A stretch of DNA of 58,403 nt from JBBRMY01 sp038230595 (GCA_038230595.1 JBBRMY010000004.1:1-58403); one strand, 5' to 3'. Counted from the stretch's first letter, positions 44,637 to 53,755 are shown. Numbers and translations are program-made. The notes: generated from the sequence alone by a model not told the origin.

Positions 44637-44639
44637 GAT

Positions 44640-45887
44640 TTATATTTTAAGTAAATCAATTACCCAGTCCATTTTAATTAAGCCCCCTTTACCAGCACGG
44701 GGAATTCTAAGATAGCGATTCTTAATTATGTAAGAGAATACATTATCTAATTTAAAACCATTTCTTTCAGCAATTTCAATAAGAATATCATGGGTGGGTA
44801 TATTAACATCTCTTATTTTGCTGTCTCCTACAACAATAACATAATGCGCGTTTGTTTTTAAAAGATTTCGAATTGTACAAATATTTTTTTCCATATCTGA
44901 AAAGTAATTATAAATCACATGCGCTCTTTTTTTATCAACTTTAAATATTTTTTTTAAAATTAAATCGAGTTTAACTATATTTGATTTTTCAATTTTTTCA
45001 GAATAAATAAGGGAGGATATGTTTTCAGTTCCAATTTGTTGTTTTTTTATTGGCAATATGTCATCATCCCCGTAATAACCTAGCCAAGAATTTTCTAAGC
45101 GTAGAGATCTTACATAATCAAATGCATTAATATATGGAGGAGAAGTAATAACTAAGTCAATTTTATTTTGTAGTTTACTGCTCTTAATCACTCTAGCATC
45201 ATCTGATATTATTTTTGTGCTTCCCAATTTGTATTTTGAGAATTTATCAAAGGATTTTAAATTATTTATTACTGTTTTTAAAAATAACTCTTTGACTGGT
45301 AATGGTTTTTTAGGAAACCTTTTAGATATGTAAGGCTTTGGTGAATTATCATCCGCATAAGAACATTTTCTGATAATTGATGCAAAACATACCAAAAGAA
45401 AATTTTGAATGTTTTGGTTTGTTATATTATAAATGTTAGCTTTTATGGTTGCAAGGTCTTCTATTGCCTCTTGACTAAACCAATGATAAAGGTTTTTTAT
45501 TTGTGGATAAGAGTTTTTGTTTATTTTTATGCCTTTAAAATATTGAGGAAGATTAGCACGAATATAATCGATTTCATTTTCACTTAAAATGTTTGTCTTT
45601 GTAATGCATAATAATTGACTTAATTTATCAAAATCTACTCCCAGTGCATTTCTGCCAAGTAAAACTGCTTCAACAAGAGTTGTTCCAGAACCTGCAAAAC
45701 AATCTAAGATCAGATCTTTCTCCTTTGTGTATTTTGTTATTGCCCATCTAGGAATATTTGGAATAAATTTACAAGGATATTTGAAAAAAGAATGAGTAAA
45801 ATAACGTAAATTTTTAGCGTTAATTTCAAATTGTGAATTCAATTTTACATTTATTGGTATTTCTTCTACTTGTATTAATGAATTCAT
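44640..45887 (-). CDS. DNA methyltransferase 2 of the AlwI-like system
   Basis: The 415-aa protein has the SAM motif DCFAGSGT (62-69) near the N-terminus and the catalytic SPPY motif (249-252, 'ITSPPYINAFDYVRS') about 180 residues later. SPPY marks N4-cytosine or N6-adenine methylation. The order FxGxG then SPPY with a long insert differs from the usual beta-class order (SPPY first). It overlaps the upstream methyltransferase by 4 bp (ATGA). It is probably one of two enzymes guarding the two strands of an asymmetric site; base and site unknown. Confidence 0.88.
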   Translation of the reverse strand: MNSLIQVEEIPINVKLNSQFEINAKNLRYFTHSFFKYPCKFIPNIPRWAITKYTKEKDLILDCFAGSGTTLVEAVLLGRNALGVDFDKLSQLLCITKTNILSENEIDYIRANLPQYFKGIKINKNSYPQIKNLYHWFSQEAIEDLATIKANIYNITNQNIQNFLLVCFASIIRKCSYADDNSPKPYISKRFPKKPLPVKELFLKTVINNLKSFDKFSKYKLGSTKIISDDARVIKSSKLQNKIDLVITSPPYINAFDYVRSLRLENSWLGYYGDDDILPIKKQQIGTENISSLIYSEKIEKSNIVKLDLILKKIFKVDKKRAHVIYNYFSDMEKNICTIRNLLKTNAHYVIVVGDSKIRDVNIPTHDILIEIAERNGFKLDNVFSYIIKNRYLRIPRAGKGGLIKMDWVIDLLKI

Positions 45888-47242
45888 GTTTTCTGTAAAA
45901 TTACAATGCTCTCTCGTATATATTCTATTAGGTGGCCAATCTTTTTATATTGTTGCGAGCTTGTTTCGTTTTTTCTGGCCACAATAATTTCCTTTACCTT
46001 AAAGCCTAAACTTTTTCCAATTTCAGCTAATATTATATCAGTTGGAATGGCTAATCCTGAATAAGATGAATTTCCTACAACTATGACACAATAACCACCA
46101 AGTTTTGTTTTGTCAAATAATACATTTAATACTTTGCTCATTTCATAAAAATATGAAATAAGCATTTTCGGTATTTTATTATCCCATAGTTGTTGTGATT
46201 GTAAATAATCAATTATAGGATAAAAAAGTTTGGAAGATGTAATTATAGAATTTTTTTGCTTTAGATTTGCATTTAAATTGGATGTAAGTGCAGCTTTTCG
46301 TAATCCGCTTAGTTCTTTATATGTTTTAACAAATTCACCTAACCACAATTCAATTTTATAGACTTCATAATAATCAAAGCAGTTTGGATATGGTGGTGAA
46401 AATACAGAAATATCTATTTCATTTATGTTGATGTTTTTTAAGTTTAAACAACTATCGTTTATCAAAACTGGCTCTTTTTCAAAATTACAGCTTCGTAAAT
46501 CTTTAATTATTTGCTTTAATTTAAAATCATACGCGGTAAAAACATCTATAAAACTGTAAATTCTTTTCTTTTTTAAACCATTTCCTGCTTTTTTATAATA
46601 TGAGACTTGTTGCAATATACATAGAAGAGCAGTAAATAAAATTTGTCTGGTTTTATCTTTTTTCTCTAAAGAAATATTCTGTTTTAATAATTCAATTTTA
46701 ATTAAACTTTCTTCATCGAACAATTTTTCAATTATAGATAATTCATACTTTTTATGTACATCTATTAAATTAATAAATTCAGGAATTTTAAAGTTTTCCG
46801 CTTGATCAAGTTCTTCTTTTAAATAGTTTTGAGTTTTAGCTACTCCCATATAATAACTAAATGGATTAATTTCCACTCCTGCGCATTCCATATTTAAATT
46901 TTTAGCCGCAAGCAATGATGTACCAGAGCCTGCAAAAGGATCAAACAAAAACGAATTACTTTTGTTTACATTTAAATAATCTAGCAACCTGTTCACCAAA
47001 ACCGGAGAATATCCTTCTTGATAATAAAACCATCTGTGAATTGGAAGATTTTTTGTTTGAGAAAAATTAACTAATCTTTGATAGGAGTAGTCAAATCTAG
47101 TTTTGAAGACTTTATCTAACTTTAAATACTCTTCATAGAAAAAATTATTATCATAATTTTGATTAATATTCCAATTTGGGTAATAAATAGAGAGTTGCTC
47201 CTTTACGAACAAATTTTCATCTGAAATGACAGAAGTTTTCAA
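45884..47242 (-). CDS. DNA methyltransferase 1 of the AlwI-like system
   Basis: The 452-aa protein has DPFAGSGT at 101-108 and SPPY at 282-285 ('VFSPPYPNCFDYYEV'), the same order and similar spacing as methyltransferase 2. 'GVEINPFSYYMG' follows motif I, and 'VIVVGNSSYSGLAIPTD' near the end parallels 'YVIVVGDSKIRDVNIPTHD' of the other. The two enzymes are thus distant paralogues, as expected for a system protecting both strands of a non-palindromic site. This is the first operon gene, starting 27 bp after the ALDH stop. Whether it has its own promoter or is read through is unclear. Confidence 0.88.
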   Translation of the reverse strand: MKTSVISDENLFVKEQLSIYYPNWNINQNYDNNFFYEEYLKLDKVFKTRFDYSYQRLVNFSQTKNLPIHRWFYYQEGYSPVLVNRLLDYLNVNKSNSFLFDPFAGSGTSLLAAKNLNMECAGVEINPFSYYMGVAKTQNYLKEELDQAENFKIPEFINLIDVHKKYELSIIEKLFDEESLIKIELLKQNISLEKKDKTRQILFTALLCILQQVSYYKKAGNGLKKKRIYSFIDVFTAYDFKLKQIIKDLRSCNFEKEPVLINDSCLNLKNININEIDISVFSPPYPNCFDYYEVYKIELWLGEFVKTYKELSGLRKAALTSNLNANLKQKNSIITSSKLFYPIIDYLQSQQLWDNKIPKMLISYFYEMSKVLNVLFDKTKLGGYCVIVVGNSSYSGLAIPTDIILAEIGKSLGFKVKEIIVARKNETSSQQYKKIGHLIEYIRESIVILQKT

Positions 47243-47269
47243 TATTTATTTTTATAAATTAAATTTTTC

Positions 47270-48781
47270 TTAATAATTATCTATCTGGGCTCTTTGCAGC
47301 TTTCCTGAATAATCTATATAAACTGCTTTCCACTCAGTGTAGAAATCATAAACTGTCCAACCGCCTTCTCTGTGTCCGTTACCTGTAGCTTTCACTCCAC
47401 CAAAAGGCATGTGAGCTTCAGCTCCTATTGTTGCACCGTTGATATAAGTTATACCTGCCTGTATATCTCTTACCGCCTGGAATGCGCTGTTTACATTAGT
47501 TGTAAAAATACTAGATGAAAGTCCGTACTCGGTATTGTTAAGTATTTCGATCGCTTCTTCTAATGAGCTGCATTTTAAAACTGAAAGTACTGGTCCGAAT
47601 ATTTCTTCTTTTGCAATTCTCATTTCAGGAGTTACATCTCCGAATATTGTAGGCTTGTAGAACCATCCTTTTGCAAGGTCACCTTCTTTTGCAATTTCTC
47701 CACCCAAAACTAATTTTGCTTTATCTTCATTTAATCCAATCTGAACATATTTATTTACAGTCTCTCTCTGGCTTTCGCTTATGCTTGGTCCGACATCAAT
47801 TCCTTTTTCATTTCCATAACCCAGCTTTAGCTTCGATGCTCTGGAAACAAGTTTGTCCAGGAATTTATCATAAATTTTTTCATGCAGGATTAATCTGGAA
47901 GTTGCTGTACATCTTTGTCCCGTTGTACCGAAGGCACCCCACAAAACTGCATCAAGTGCCAGATCCTGATCTGCATCATCCATTACTATCTGTGCATTTT
48001 TTCCACCTAGCTCCAATGAAACTCTCTTTAAGCTTGCGCCTGCAACTTCATTTATTCTTTTTCCGACTCTTGTTGAACCGGTAAAAGAAATAAGATCAAT
48101 ATCTTTATGTGAAATTATAGCTTCACCTACGACTGAACCTTTTCCATGGACTAAATTTATTACTCCGGGAATATAATCATCTCCTAAAACTTCTATCATT
48201 GATTCTTCTATTATCTCTACAAGTGTATGAGCAGTTTTTGGTGTTAACTCTGCAGGTTTAAAGACAGCTGTATTTCCACATACAAGAGCAGGAAATAATT
48301 TCCAGGTTGGTATTGCCATTGGGAAATTCCAAGGAGTTATAAACCCTCCGACACCTATAGGTACTCTGAAGCTTAGATTCATTTTATTTTTCAATTCACT
48401 GGGGACAGTATATCCAAAAAGCCTTCTGCCTTCTGATGCAGCATAGTAAGCTGTGTCGATACCTTCCTGAACATCACCTTTGGTCTCAGCAATTACTTTT
48501 CCCATTTCACGTGTCATTTCAAATGCTATCTCATCTTTTCTTTCCAGCATTTTATCTCCGACAATTTTCAGCACATCACCTCTTTTTGGAGCAGGCACAA
48601 GACGCCATTTTTTGAACGCTTCCTTTGCTGCAGCTACTGCTTCGTTTACATCTTCTGCAGTGGACAGCGGATATTTTCCGATCAGGTCATCAGTTTTTGC
48701 AGGGTTTCTGTTCTCAAAAAATTCATTTCCTCTCTGAGCTTTCCATTTACCGTTAATCAGGTTTTTATAGCTTTCAGCCAT
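47270..48781 (-). CDS. NAD(P)-dependent aldehyde dehydrogenase
   Basis: The 503-aa enzyme has the complete family set: 'ITPWNFPMAIPTWK' for the cofactor, 'VFKPAELTP', 'SFTGSTRVG', the general base E257 in 'SLELGGKNAQIV', the nucleophile C291 in 'TTGQRCTATS' and 'EEIFGPVLSVLK'. It oxidises an aldehyde or semialdehyde to the acid in the cytoplasm. The 'MPFGGVKATGNGHREGG' end resembles dehydrogenases of amino-acid and keto-acid semialdehydes; the substrate stays open. With the glutaryl-CoA dehydrogenase-like gene at 20683 it would fit lysine breakdown, but they are 25 kb apart. Confidence 0.95.
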   Translation of the reverse strand: MAESYKNLINGKWKAQRGNEFFENRNPAKTDDLIGKYPLSTAEDVNEAVAAAKEAFKKWRLVPAPKRGDVLKIVGDKMLERKDEIAFEMTREMGKVIAETKGDVQEGIDTAYYAASEGRRLFGYTVPSELKNKMNLSFRVPIGVGGFITPWNFPMAIPTWKLFPALVCGNTAVFKPAELTPKTAHTLVEIIEESMIEVLGDDYIPGVINLVHGKGSVVGEAIISHKDIDLISFTGSTRVGKRINEVAGASLKRVSLELGGKNAQIVMDDADQDLALDAVLWGAFGTTGQRCTATSRLILHEKIYDKFLDKLVSRASKLKLGYGNEKGIDVGPSISESQRETVNKYVQIGLNEDKAKLVLGGEIAKEGDLAKGWFYKPTIFGDVTPEMRIAKEEIFGPVLSVLKCSSLEEAIEILNNTEYGLSSSIFTTNVNSAFQAVRDIQAGITYINGATIGAEAHMPFGGVKATGNGHREGGWTVYDFYTEWKAVYIDYSGKLQRAQIDNY

Positions 48782-48966
48782 TATATTTTTTCTCCGTTAA
48801 ATTAGTTGTATTTCAAAATACCAAATTTAAGGATGTGATTAAATTCCCAAAAAGACCCATAAAATGCCTTATGTAAGAATTACATTGTGACGCCTGAGAG
48901 TCGTATTGAGAGGTGAAAGAGTGTATTTTTAATTTAATACTTACCTTTATTATCTTATATTTAAAT

Positions 48967-49872
48967 ATGAAAAAAAAACTGTATATATTCTTATTTTTTA
49001 TGGTGATCGCGGAGTCATTAATTTTTAAAACTGCATATTCTAATATTCCACAAAAGCATTCAGACCTGAAAGATCTTGAAGAGTTGTTTGAAGGTTATGA
49101 TTATCAATCCGTCATTAACACATATAAGCCAAAGCTCGATAACTCCTTTTCAGTTACAAGATTTAAATATTTTGTGATATTTTCTCATATGGACGATTAT
49201 AAAACCTATGAGCTGATAGATAATGATATCAGGAATACAGCAGATGCCATGGAGAGTAATTATATAAATGTGAAACCAAAGGAGATCACTGCTATATTTT
49301 TATTTAATGATGATGATGTTTACAAAAAATTTGCTTTGGGAAATTTTGCAGTTGAGGAAGACGATCTTTCTCCGTATGGATTTTACAAAGTATCGAAAAG
49401 AGTAATTCTTGTAAAATTTGTTTCCTGGAAAGGCAGCATTAAGCATGAAGTTACTCATGCTATGATACAGGATGATTTTCCCGATATTCCTGGCTGGTTC
49501 AACGAAGGTCTTGCATCGCTGAACGAAAGATCAACTTACGCAAATGGCAGTCTTACAGGAGATTTCAGCTGGAGAATAAATGCACTCAGAACAGCATTCA
49601 GGAATAATACTTATACAGATCTGCAGACACTTGTTAATCTTCCTGATAATGAACTTTATTCTTCAAACAGTTCTTTTTATTATGCTCAATCCAGATTCCT
49701 GTTAGGCTATCTGCAGGAAAAAAACATGCTGGAATTTTATTATCAGCTTTTTCGTGATACCTTTGAAGCAGACAATACCGGCTTATCACAACTTGAAAAA
49801 GTATTAAAAACTAAATTAACTGATTTTGAGCCTGTGTACCTTAATTATGTACATAGCTTTGACAACAAATAA
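48967..49872 (+). CDS. Secreted gluzincin (peptidase MA-like) metallopeptidase
   Basis: The first ATG at 48967 begins a clear signal peptide (MKKKLYIFLFFMVIAESLIF), so it is preferred over the longer GTG frame at 48913. The mature part of the 301-aa protein has a zinc motif H160-E-V-T-H164 in 'SIKHEVTHAMIQ', with the third ligand glutamate E180 in 'GWFNEGLAS'. The HExxH plus downstream NEGLA pattern is characteristic of the peptidase MA group. It probably acts in the periplasm. The substrate is unknown. The gene starts a plus-strand series with a cupin and an M20 peptidase. Confidence 0.85.
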   Translation: MKKKLYIFLFFMVIAESLIFKTAYSNIPQKHSDLKDLEELFEGYDYQSVINTYKPKLDNSFSVTRFKYFVIFSHMDDYKTYELIDNDIRNTADAMESNYINVKPKEITAIFLFNDDDVYKKFALGNFAVEEDDLSPYGFYKVSKRVILVKFVSWKGSIKHEVTHAMIQDDFPDIPGWFNEGLASLNERSTYANGSLTGDFSWRINALRTAFRNNTYTDLQTLVNLPDNELYSSNSSFYYAQSRFLLGYLQEKNMLEFYYQLFRDTFEADNTGLSQLEKVLKTKLTDFEPVYLNYVHSFDNK

Positions 49873-49886
49873 AATAATAATTAAAA

Positions 49887-50381
49887 TTGCAGACAAAAGA
49901 AGAGATCGAAAAGAAAGTTCAGTCAGAACTTGAAGATCACAAACTAAAAATAGATTCTAAAGATTTTCAAAGACCCTGGGGCGGGTTTTTCAGAATTGCA
50001 GATGATAATATTGAAAAATTCACAGATACTTTTTACAAAGGAATTGATCTTCCTGATTCAGTAAGAGAATTAAATGTGAGTCCGAAAATTCTTGTGGTTG
50101 CTCCTAAGACAAGGCTCTCTTGGCAGGTACATGAAAGACGCGCAGAAATATGGAGAGTTGTTAAAGGTCCTATTGGTGTCTATGCATCACCAACCGATGT
50201 ACAACACGAAATGGATACCTATGAAAATGATGATGTTATTCAGCTTCCTAAAGGAACAAGACACAGGTTAGTTGGACTTGATGACTGGGGAGTAGTTGCT
50301 GAAATTTGGGTTCATACTGATAAAAAAAATCCTTCTAATGAAGATGATATCAGACGGATACAGGATGATTTCGGAAGATGA
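49887..50381 (+). CDS. Cupin-domain mannose-6-phosphate isomerase-like protein
   Basis: The 164-aa cytoplasmic protein starts at TTG (no nearby ATG fits). It has 'QRPWGGFFRIADD' near residue 33 and the cupin core 'LVVAPKTRLSWQVHERRAEI', then 'DVIQLPKGTRHRLVGLDD'. The histidines/glutamate of the sheet would bind a metal. It resembles the type II mannose-6-phosphate isomerase or phosphomannose cupin domain, which interconverts mannose-6-phosphate and fructose-6-phosphate. A stand-alone domain of this size could be an isomerase or merely a sugar-binding cupin. It lies 14 bp after the peptidase gene. Confidence 0.75.
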   Translation: MQTKEEIEKKVQSELEDHKLKIDSKDFQRPWGGFFRIADDNIEKFTDTFYKGIDLPDSVRELNVSPKILVVAPKTRLSWQVHERRAEIWRVVKGPIGVYASPTDVQHEMDTYENDDVIQLPKGTRHRLVGLDDWGVVAEIWVHTDKKNPSNEDDIRRIQDDFGR

Positions 50382-50451
50382 TTGCAGAATGTTTTTATAG
50401 AAGATACCTTTGCAGAAATATTTAAATCAAAATTCATTCCCACCTTTACAA

Positions 50452-51456
50452 ATGATCGACTTCCTTATTAAATTAATGGAAATAGAATCTACCTCAGGCA
50501 TGGAAGGTGATGTTGCTGATTATCTTTCAGAAAATTACAAGCCCGCAGGTGCGGAGATCCATATTCAGGAGATCTCTAACGGATTGAAAAATATTTTTTA
50601 TACGTGGGGGAAGCCGGAAATTATTTTCAACTCTCATTTTGATACCGTACCTCCATATTTGCCTCCTAAAAAAGAATCCAATATAATTTACGGCAGAGGT
50701 TCCTGTGATGCAAAAGGTCAGCTGGTTGTAATGTCTCAGGCATGTGAAAGTCTTTACAAAGAAAGCTTCACGAACTTCGGATTACTTATGACTGCCGGTG
50801 AAGAGGTCGGCTCATATGGAGCTATGAAAGCAAATGATGTTATAAAAGGAGTTAAGTACTGTATTGTTGGTGAACCGACAGAGAATAAATTAATAAAAGC
50901 TTCAAAGGGAAATATAAATGTTGATGTAATATTTCATGGAAGATCTTGTCATTCGGGTTATCCTGAGCATGGCAAGAATGCAATAAGCAGAATGAATTCA
51001 TTTATAAACCTTTTAGACAGAATGTTTTCTGATAACAGTTTTCCGGATGATGAGATACTTGGTTCTTCTACATACAATATCGGAATGTTAAGTTCACCAA
51101 ATGCCCACAATGTTATTTCTGAATATGTAAGAATGAAAATATTTTTCAGAACAACATTTGCAACGCATGATATGCTTATCGATGAAATAAAAAAGAATGT
51201 GGATGAGGATACAGAGATAATTGAAAATTTCCGGCACGTTCCTGTTAAGTTTGAAACATTTCCTGGCTTTGAAACAGGCATTGTTTCCTATGGAACTGAT
51301 GCGCCTTCTATGCCAAACTTAGGGAAAAAAGTACTGTATGGACCGGGCAGTATTCTTGATGCACACACTTCAAATGAACATATCAAGATCGAAGATATGG
51401 AAAAGGCTGTTGATGATCTTGTGAAGATATATAAATGTATTATTGCTTTAAAATAG
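50452..51456 (+). CDS. M20-family zinc peptidase/deacylase (DapE/ArgE-like)
   Basis: The ATG at 50452 is preferred over an upstream TTG (50410), because family members start at this 'MIDFLIKLMEIESTSGMEGD' segment. Metal-binding motifs are 'NSHFDTVPPYLPP', 'GRGSCDAKGQ' and 'TAGEEVGSYGA' with the catalytic EE pair, and 'GTDAPSMPN' and 'SNEHIKIEDM' near the end. Such enzymes remove an acyl group from N-acetylornithine, N-succinyl-diaminopimelate or peptides. The C-terminal SNEHI fits arginine or lysine pathway members; the substrate is open. A REP-like palindrome follows the gene. Confidence 0.88.
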   Translation: MIDFLIKLMEIESTSGMEGDVADYLSENYKPAGAEIHIQEISNGLKNIFYTWGKPEIIFNSHFDTVPPYLPPKKESNIIYGRGSCDAKGQLVVMSQACESLYKESFTNFGLLMTAGEEVGSYGAMKANDVIKGVKYCIVGEPTENKLIKASKGNINVDVIFHGRSCHSGYPEHGKNAISRMNSFINLLDRMFSDNSFPDDEILGSSTYNIGMLSSPNAHNVISEYVRMKIFFRTTFATHDMLIDEIKKNVDEDTEIIENFRHVPVKFETFPGFETGIVSYGTDAPSMPNLGKKVLYGPGSILDAHTSNEHIKIEDMEKAVDDLVKIYKCIIALK

Positions 51457-51471
51457 AGACTCTATAGGCGG

Positions 51472-51491
51472 GGATAGGTCGCGACCTGTCC
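51472..51491. repeat. Second palindromic repeat family, copy 2
   Basis: GGATAGGTCGCGACCTGTCC is an almost perfect 20-bp palindrome (one mismatched arm base). It matches the copy at 18943-18962, with TGTAAGG-type sequence on one side in both. It lies 15 bp after the M20 stop. Confidence 0.75.
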
Positions 51492-51549
51492 TTACATAAG
51501 AACCGCGTTATTATTATTCGCCAACACAATTTAAATCTATTTCACCAAC

Positions 51550-52317
51550 TTGGACATATTCGAAACAATCCTTAAGCGTAAAACTACCAACACTGCTTTT
51601 ATAGACAAAAAAGTTTCTGACGAAGATATAACTAAGATTGTTACTATGGCTTCTCATGCGCCGAGCCATTTCAATTCACAGCCATGGCGATTTGTAATTG
51701 TTGATGATGAAAGCATTATTCAGCAGATAGCAAAGATAGCCGGAGATTCTATGGTACAGCTGATGGATGATGGAAGATTCTGGAAGCAGTATAGAAAATA
51801 TTTTCGCTTTGATGAAGATGAAGTTAATGCCACAAGTGACGGTATTCATATAGACCATCTCCCTGCAATGCTTAAACCCTTTGCAAAGCAGATATTCAGT
51901 GAAGCAGGTGGGAAAATAATTTCAAAATTCCGTGTTTCAAGAATTCTTGGCAATGATGAAGAAAAACTGGTTGGTACATCACCTCTTTTATTTATCATTA
52001 CTCTTACGAAAGAGGAGTACAAAAAAGAAGAACTGTCAGGATTATATTCAGTTATTTCTATGGGAGCAGTAATTCAAAATCTATGGCTTTCAACGACTGC
52101 AATGGGAATGGGAATGCAATTTATCTCAACGCCGGGCGAGATCCCCGAGAACTGGCAAAAGATCATTTCAATGCTTAACATCCCGGACACTCATGAAATG
52201 ATGGCAATTTTCAGAATGGGTTATGTTGATCCGGATATGAAACGTCCCACAATAGACTGGAAATCATCGCAGCGTAAATCACCGGAAGAACTTTCTTTTA
52301 GAAATAAATGGAAGTAA
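51550..52317 (+). CDS. Nitroreductase-family flavoprotein
   Basis: The TTG start gives MDIFETILKRKTTNTAF, and no in-frame ATG is available early enough. The 255-aa protein has the FMN-binding 'ASHAPSHFNSQPWRFVIVDD' at about 34-53 and 'AVIQNLWLSTTAMGMGMQFI' near 180. It probably reduces nitro compounds or quinones with NAD(P)H; the natural substrate is unknown. Its last 13 codons (SPEELSFRNKWK and stop) recur as a fragment at 53717-53755. Neighbours are an M20 peptidase and a secreted propeller protein. Confidence 0.92.
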   Translation: MDIFETILKRKTTNTAFIDKKVSDEDITKIVTMASHAPSHFNSQPWRFVIVDDESIIQQIAKIAGDSMVQLMDDGRFWKQYRKYFRFDEDEVNATSDGIHIDHLPAMLKPFAKQIFSEAGGKIISKFRVSRILGNDEEKLVGTSPLLFIITLTKEEYKKEELSGLYSVISMGAVIQNLWLSTTAMGMGMQFISTPGEIPENWQKIISMLNIPDTHEMMAIFRMGYVDPDMKRPTIDWKSSQRKSPEELSFRNKWK

Positions 52318-52412
52318 TTTTTACACTATAATTTCTAAAAAAATATAAAGATAATTAAAATCACTTTGTTGTTTCCATATAATATTTTATATTTTCAATA
52401 AACTAAGCGAAT

Positions 52413-53687
52413 ATGAAATTCTCATTATTTTTTATTTACTTTTTATTTTCATTTTTCTTTAATCTTTCTGCTCAACCAGTTTGGACAGATTATCATATTG
52501 ACAATGTAACGGATTTTAAAACTTTATCTGCTATAAATAATTCAAGTATCTGGATGAGCTCAAGTTCTGCATATATATACAGAACTTCTAACAATGGGGA
52601 AAACTGGTATAGTTTTTTTGGAGGTTTTAGCGATGATGGTGCAATTGTCTCTGGTATTAATGGAACAACTTCGATCTATATTGTTTATTCTGTATATGCT
52701 GGTGGCCATGGTGTAGTTATATATAATTCAAAAATCAATAAAGCTACTTGCAATGGAAACAGTACTACCATTACCAATTTATATTCATATGGAGGTAGTT
52801 ATTTTATTAAATTTATTAAAATGACTAGCTCCTTAAATGGATATTTTTTAGTTCAGAGTCTCTCAAACTTGATAAGATATAATACTGTAGACGGGGGATA
52901 CAGTTGGACACAGGATGTAACATATTTGCCAAACTCAGGAAGACAATTTAACAAATATTGTTTATCTGAGTATGAAAATGATCTTTGGTTTACAAATACC
53001 AGCACTACAATATTCCATTCAACAAACAGAGGCTTAAATTGGACAAACCAGAATGTTCCGGGAAATTGTTATGCAATATGGTTTAATTCATTAGAGAATG
53101 GATTAGCAGGTAATTTGAATCTGTACTCTACAACTAATTCTGGTACAAATTGGGTGCCGACTAATGCCCCAGGTAACAGTAATATAACTTGTTTAACCGG
53201 TGATGGGAATAATTATTGGGCTGCAGTTGGTAATTCTATTTATAAAACAACAAATTTTGGCTTAAACTGGACTACAGAACATTCTGTAGGGAGTGTTAAT
53301 TCAAAATATACTCAATTGGAAATTATAGATTCTAATAAAACTATTTGGGCAACCAATTCTGAAGGTTTCATTTCACGATATGGAATAATTTCAAATATTG
53401 ATCCAATAAATAATTTAATAGTTAATGATTATCAATTAAATCAAAATTATCCAAATCCTTTCAATCCTGAAACAAATATAAATTTTGCAATTCCTAAAAG
53501 CGGAAATATAACCTTAAAAGTTTACAATATGGAAGGTAAGGAATTAGCAGTGATTATAAATGAAAATCTTCAAATTGGAAATTATTCTGTGAAATTTAAC
53601 GGATCAAATTTGCCATCAGGAATTTATTTTTATCAGTTAAGATCAGATGATTTTATCTCAACAAAAAAGATGACACTTATAAAGTAG
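52413..53687 (+). CDS. Secreted YCF48/BNR-like propeller protein with type IX sorting tail (4)
   Basis: The 424-aa protein has a signal peptide (ending 'FFNLSAQ') and propeller blades with 'RTSNNGENWYS', 'HSTNRGLNWTNQ' and 'KTTNFGLNWTTE'. The type IX tail is 'LNQNYPNPFNPETNINFAIP', ending 'STKKMTLIK'. It is like the trio at 25698-29661 but clearly separate from the close pair there. It is more A+T-rich than its neighbours and lies between the nitroreductase gene and a duplicated piece of that gene's 3' end. It has therefore probably been inserted or has replaced another gene. Confidence 0.9.
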   Translation: MKFSLFFIYFLFSFFFNLSAQPVWTDYHIDNVTDFKTLSAINNSSIWMSSSSAYIYRTSNNGENWYSFFGGFSDDGAIVSGINGTTSIYIVYSVYAGGHGVVIYNSKINKATCNGNSTTITNLYSYGGSYFIKFIKMTSSLNGYFLVQSLSNLIRYNTVDGGYSWTQDVTYLPNSGRQFNKYCLSEYENDLWFTNTSTTIFHSTNRGLNWTNQNVPGNCYAIWFNSLENGLAGNLNLYSTTNSGTNWVPTNAPGNSNITCLTGDGNNYWAAVGNSIYKTTNFGLNWTTEHSVGSVNSKYTQLEIIDSNKTIWATNSEGFISRYGIISNIDPINNLIVNDYQLNQNYPNPFNPETNINFAIPKSGNITLKVYNMEGKELAVIINENLQIGNYSVKFNGSNLPSGIYFYQLRSDDFISTKKMTLIK

Positions 53688-53704
53688 TTTCTAACTTATT
53701 TCCT

Positions 53705-53755
53705 GCGCAGAGCTAATCACCGGAAGAGCTTTCTTTCAAAAATAAGTGGAAATAA
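53705..53755 (+). pseudogene. Relic 3' end of a nitroreductase paralogue
   Basis: These 51 bases align without gaps to 52267-52317, the last 17 codons of the nitroreductase gene, 42 of 51 identical. They translate AQS, stop, SPEELSFKNKWK, stop. Five of the nine differences lie in the SPEELSF(R/K)NKWK part; four of those are synonymous and one is R to K. This pattern is expected if a once functional paralogue diverged before it was lost. It directly precedes the ATG of the DinB gene, whose ribosome binding region it now provides. Confidence 0.75.

Noticed and set aside
42864..47242. Wider defence island (BREX, DISARM or similar)
   Set aside because: Only two methyltransferases and one nuclease are present; flanking genes are metabolic and peptidase genes on either side.
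47671..48084. Plus-strand 137-aa frame inside the aldehyde dehydrogenase gene
   Set aside because: It is antisense to a conserved coding gene and rich in H and L, as expected for a shadow frame.
20683..48781. Lysine degradation gene cluster (glutaryl-CoA dehydrogenase with aldehyde dehydrogenase)
   Set aside because: The two genes are over 25 kb apart with unrelated genes between, so only a possible pathway link remains.
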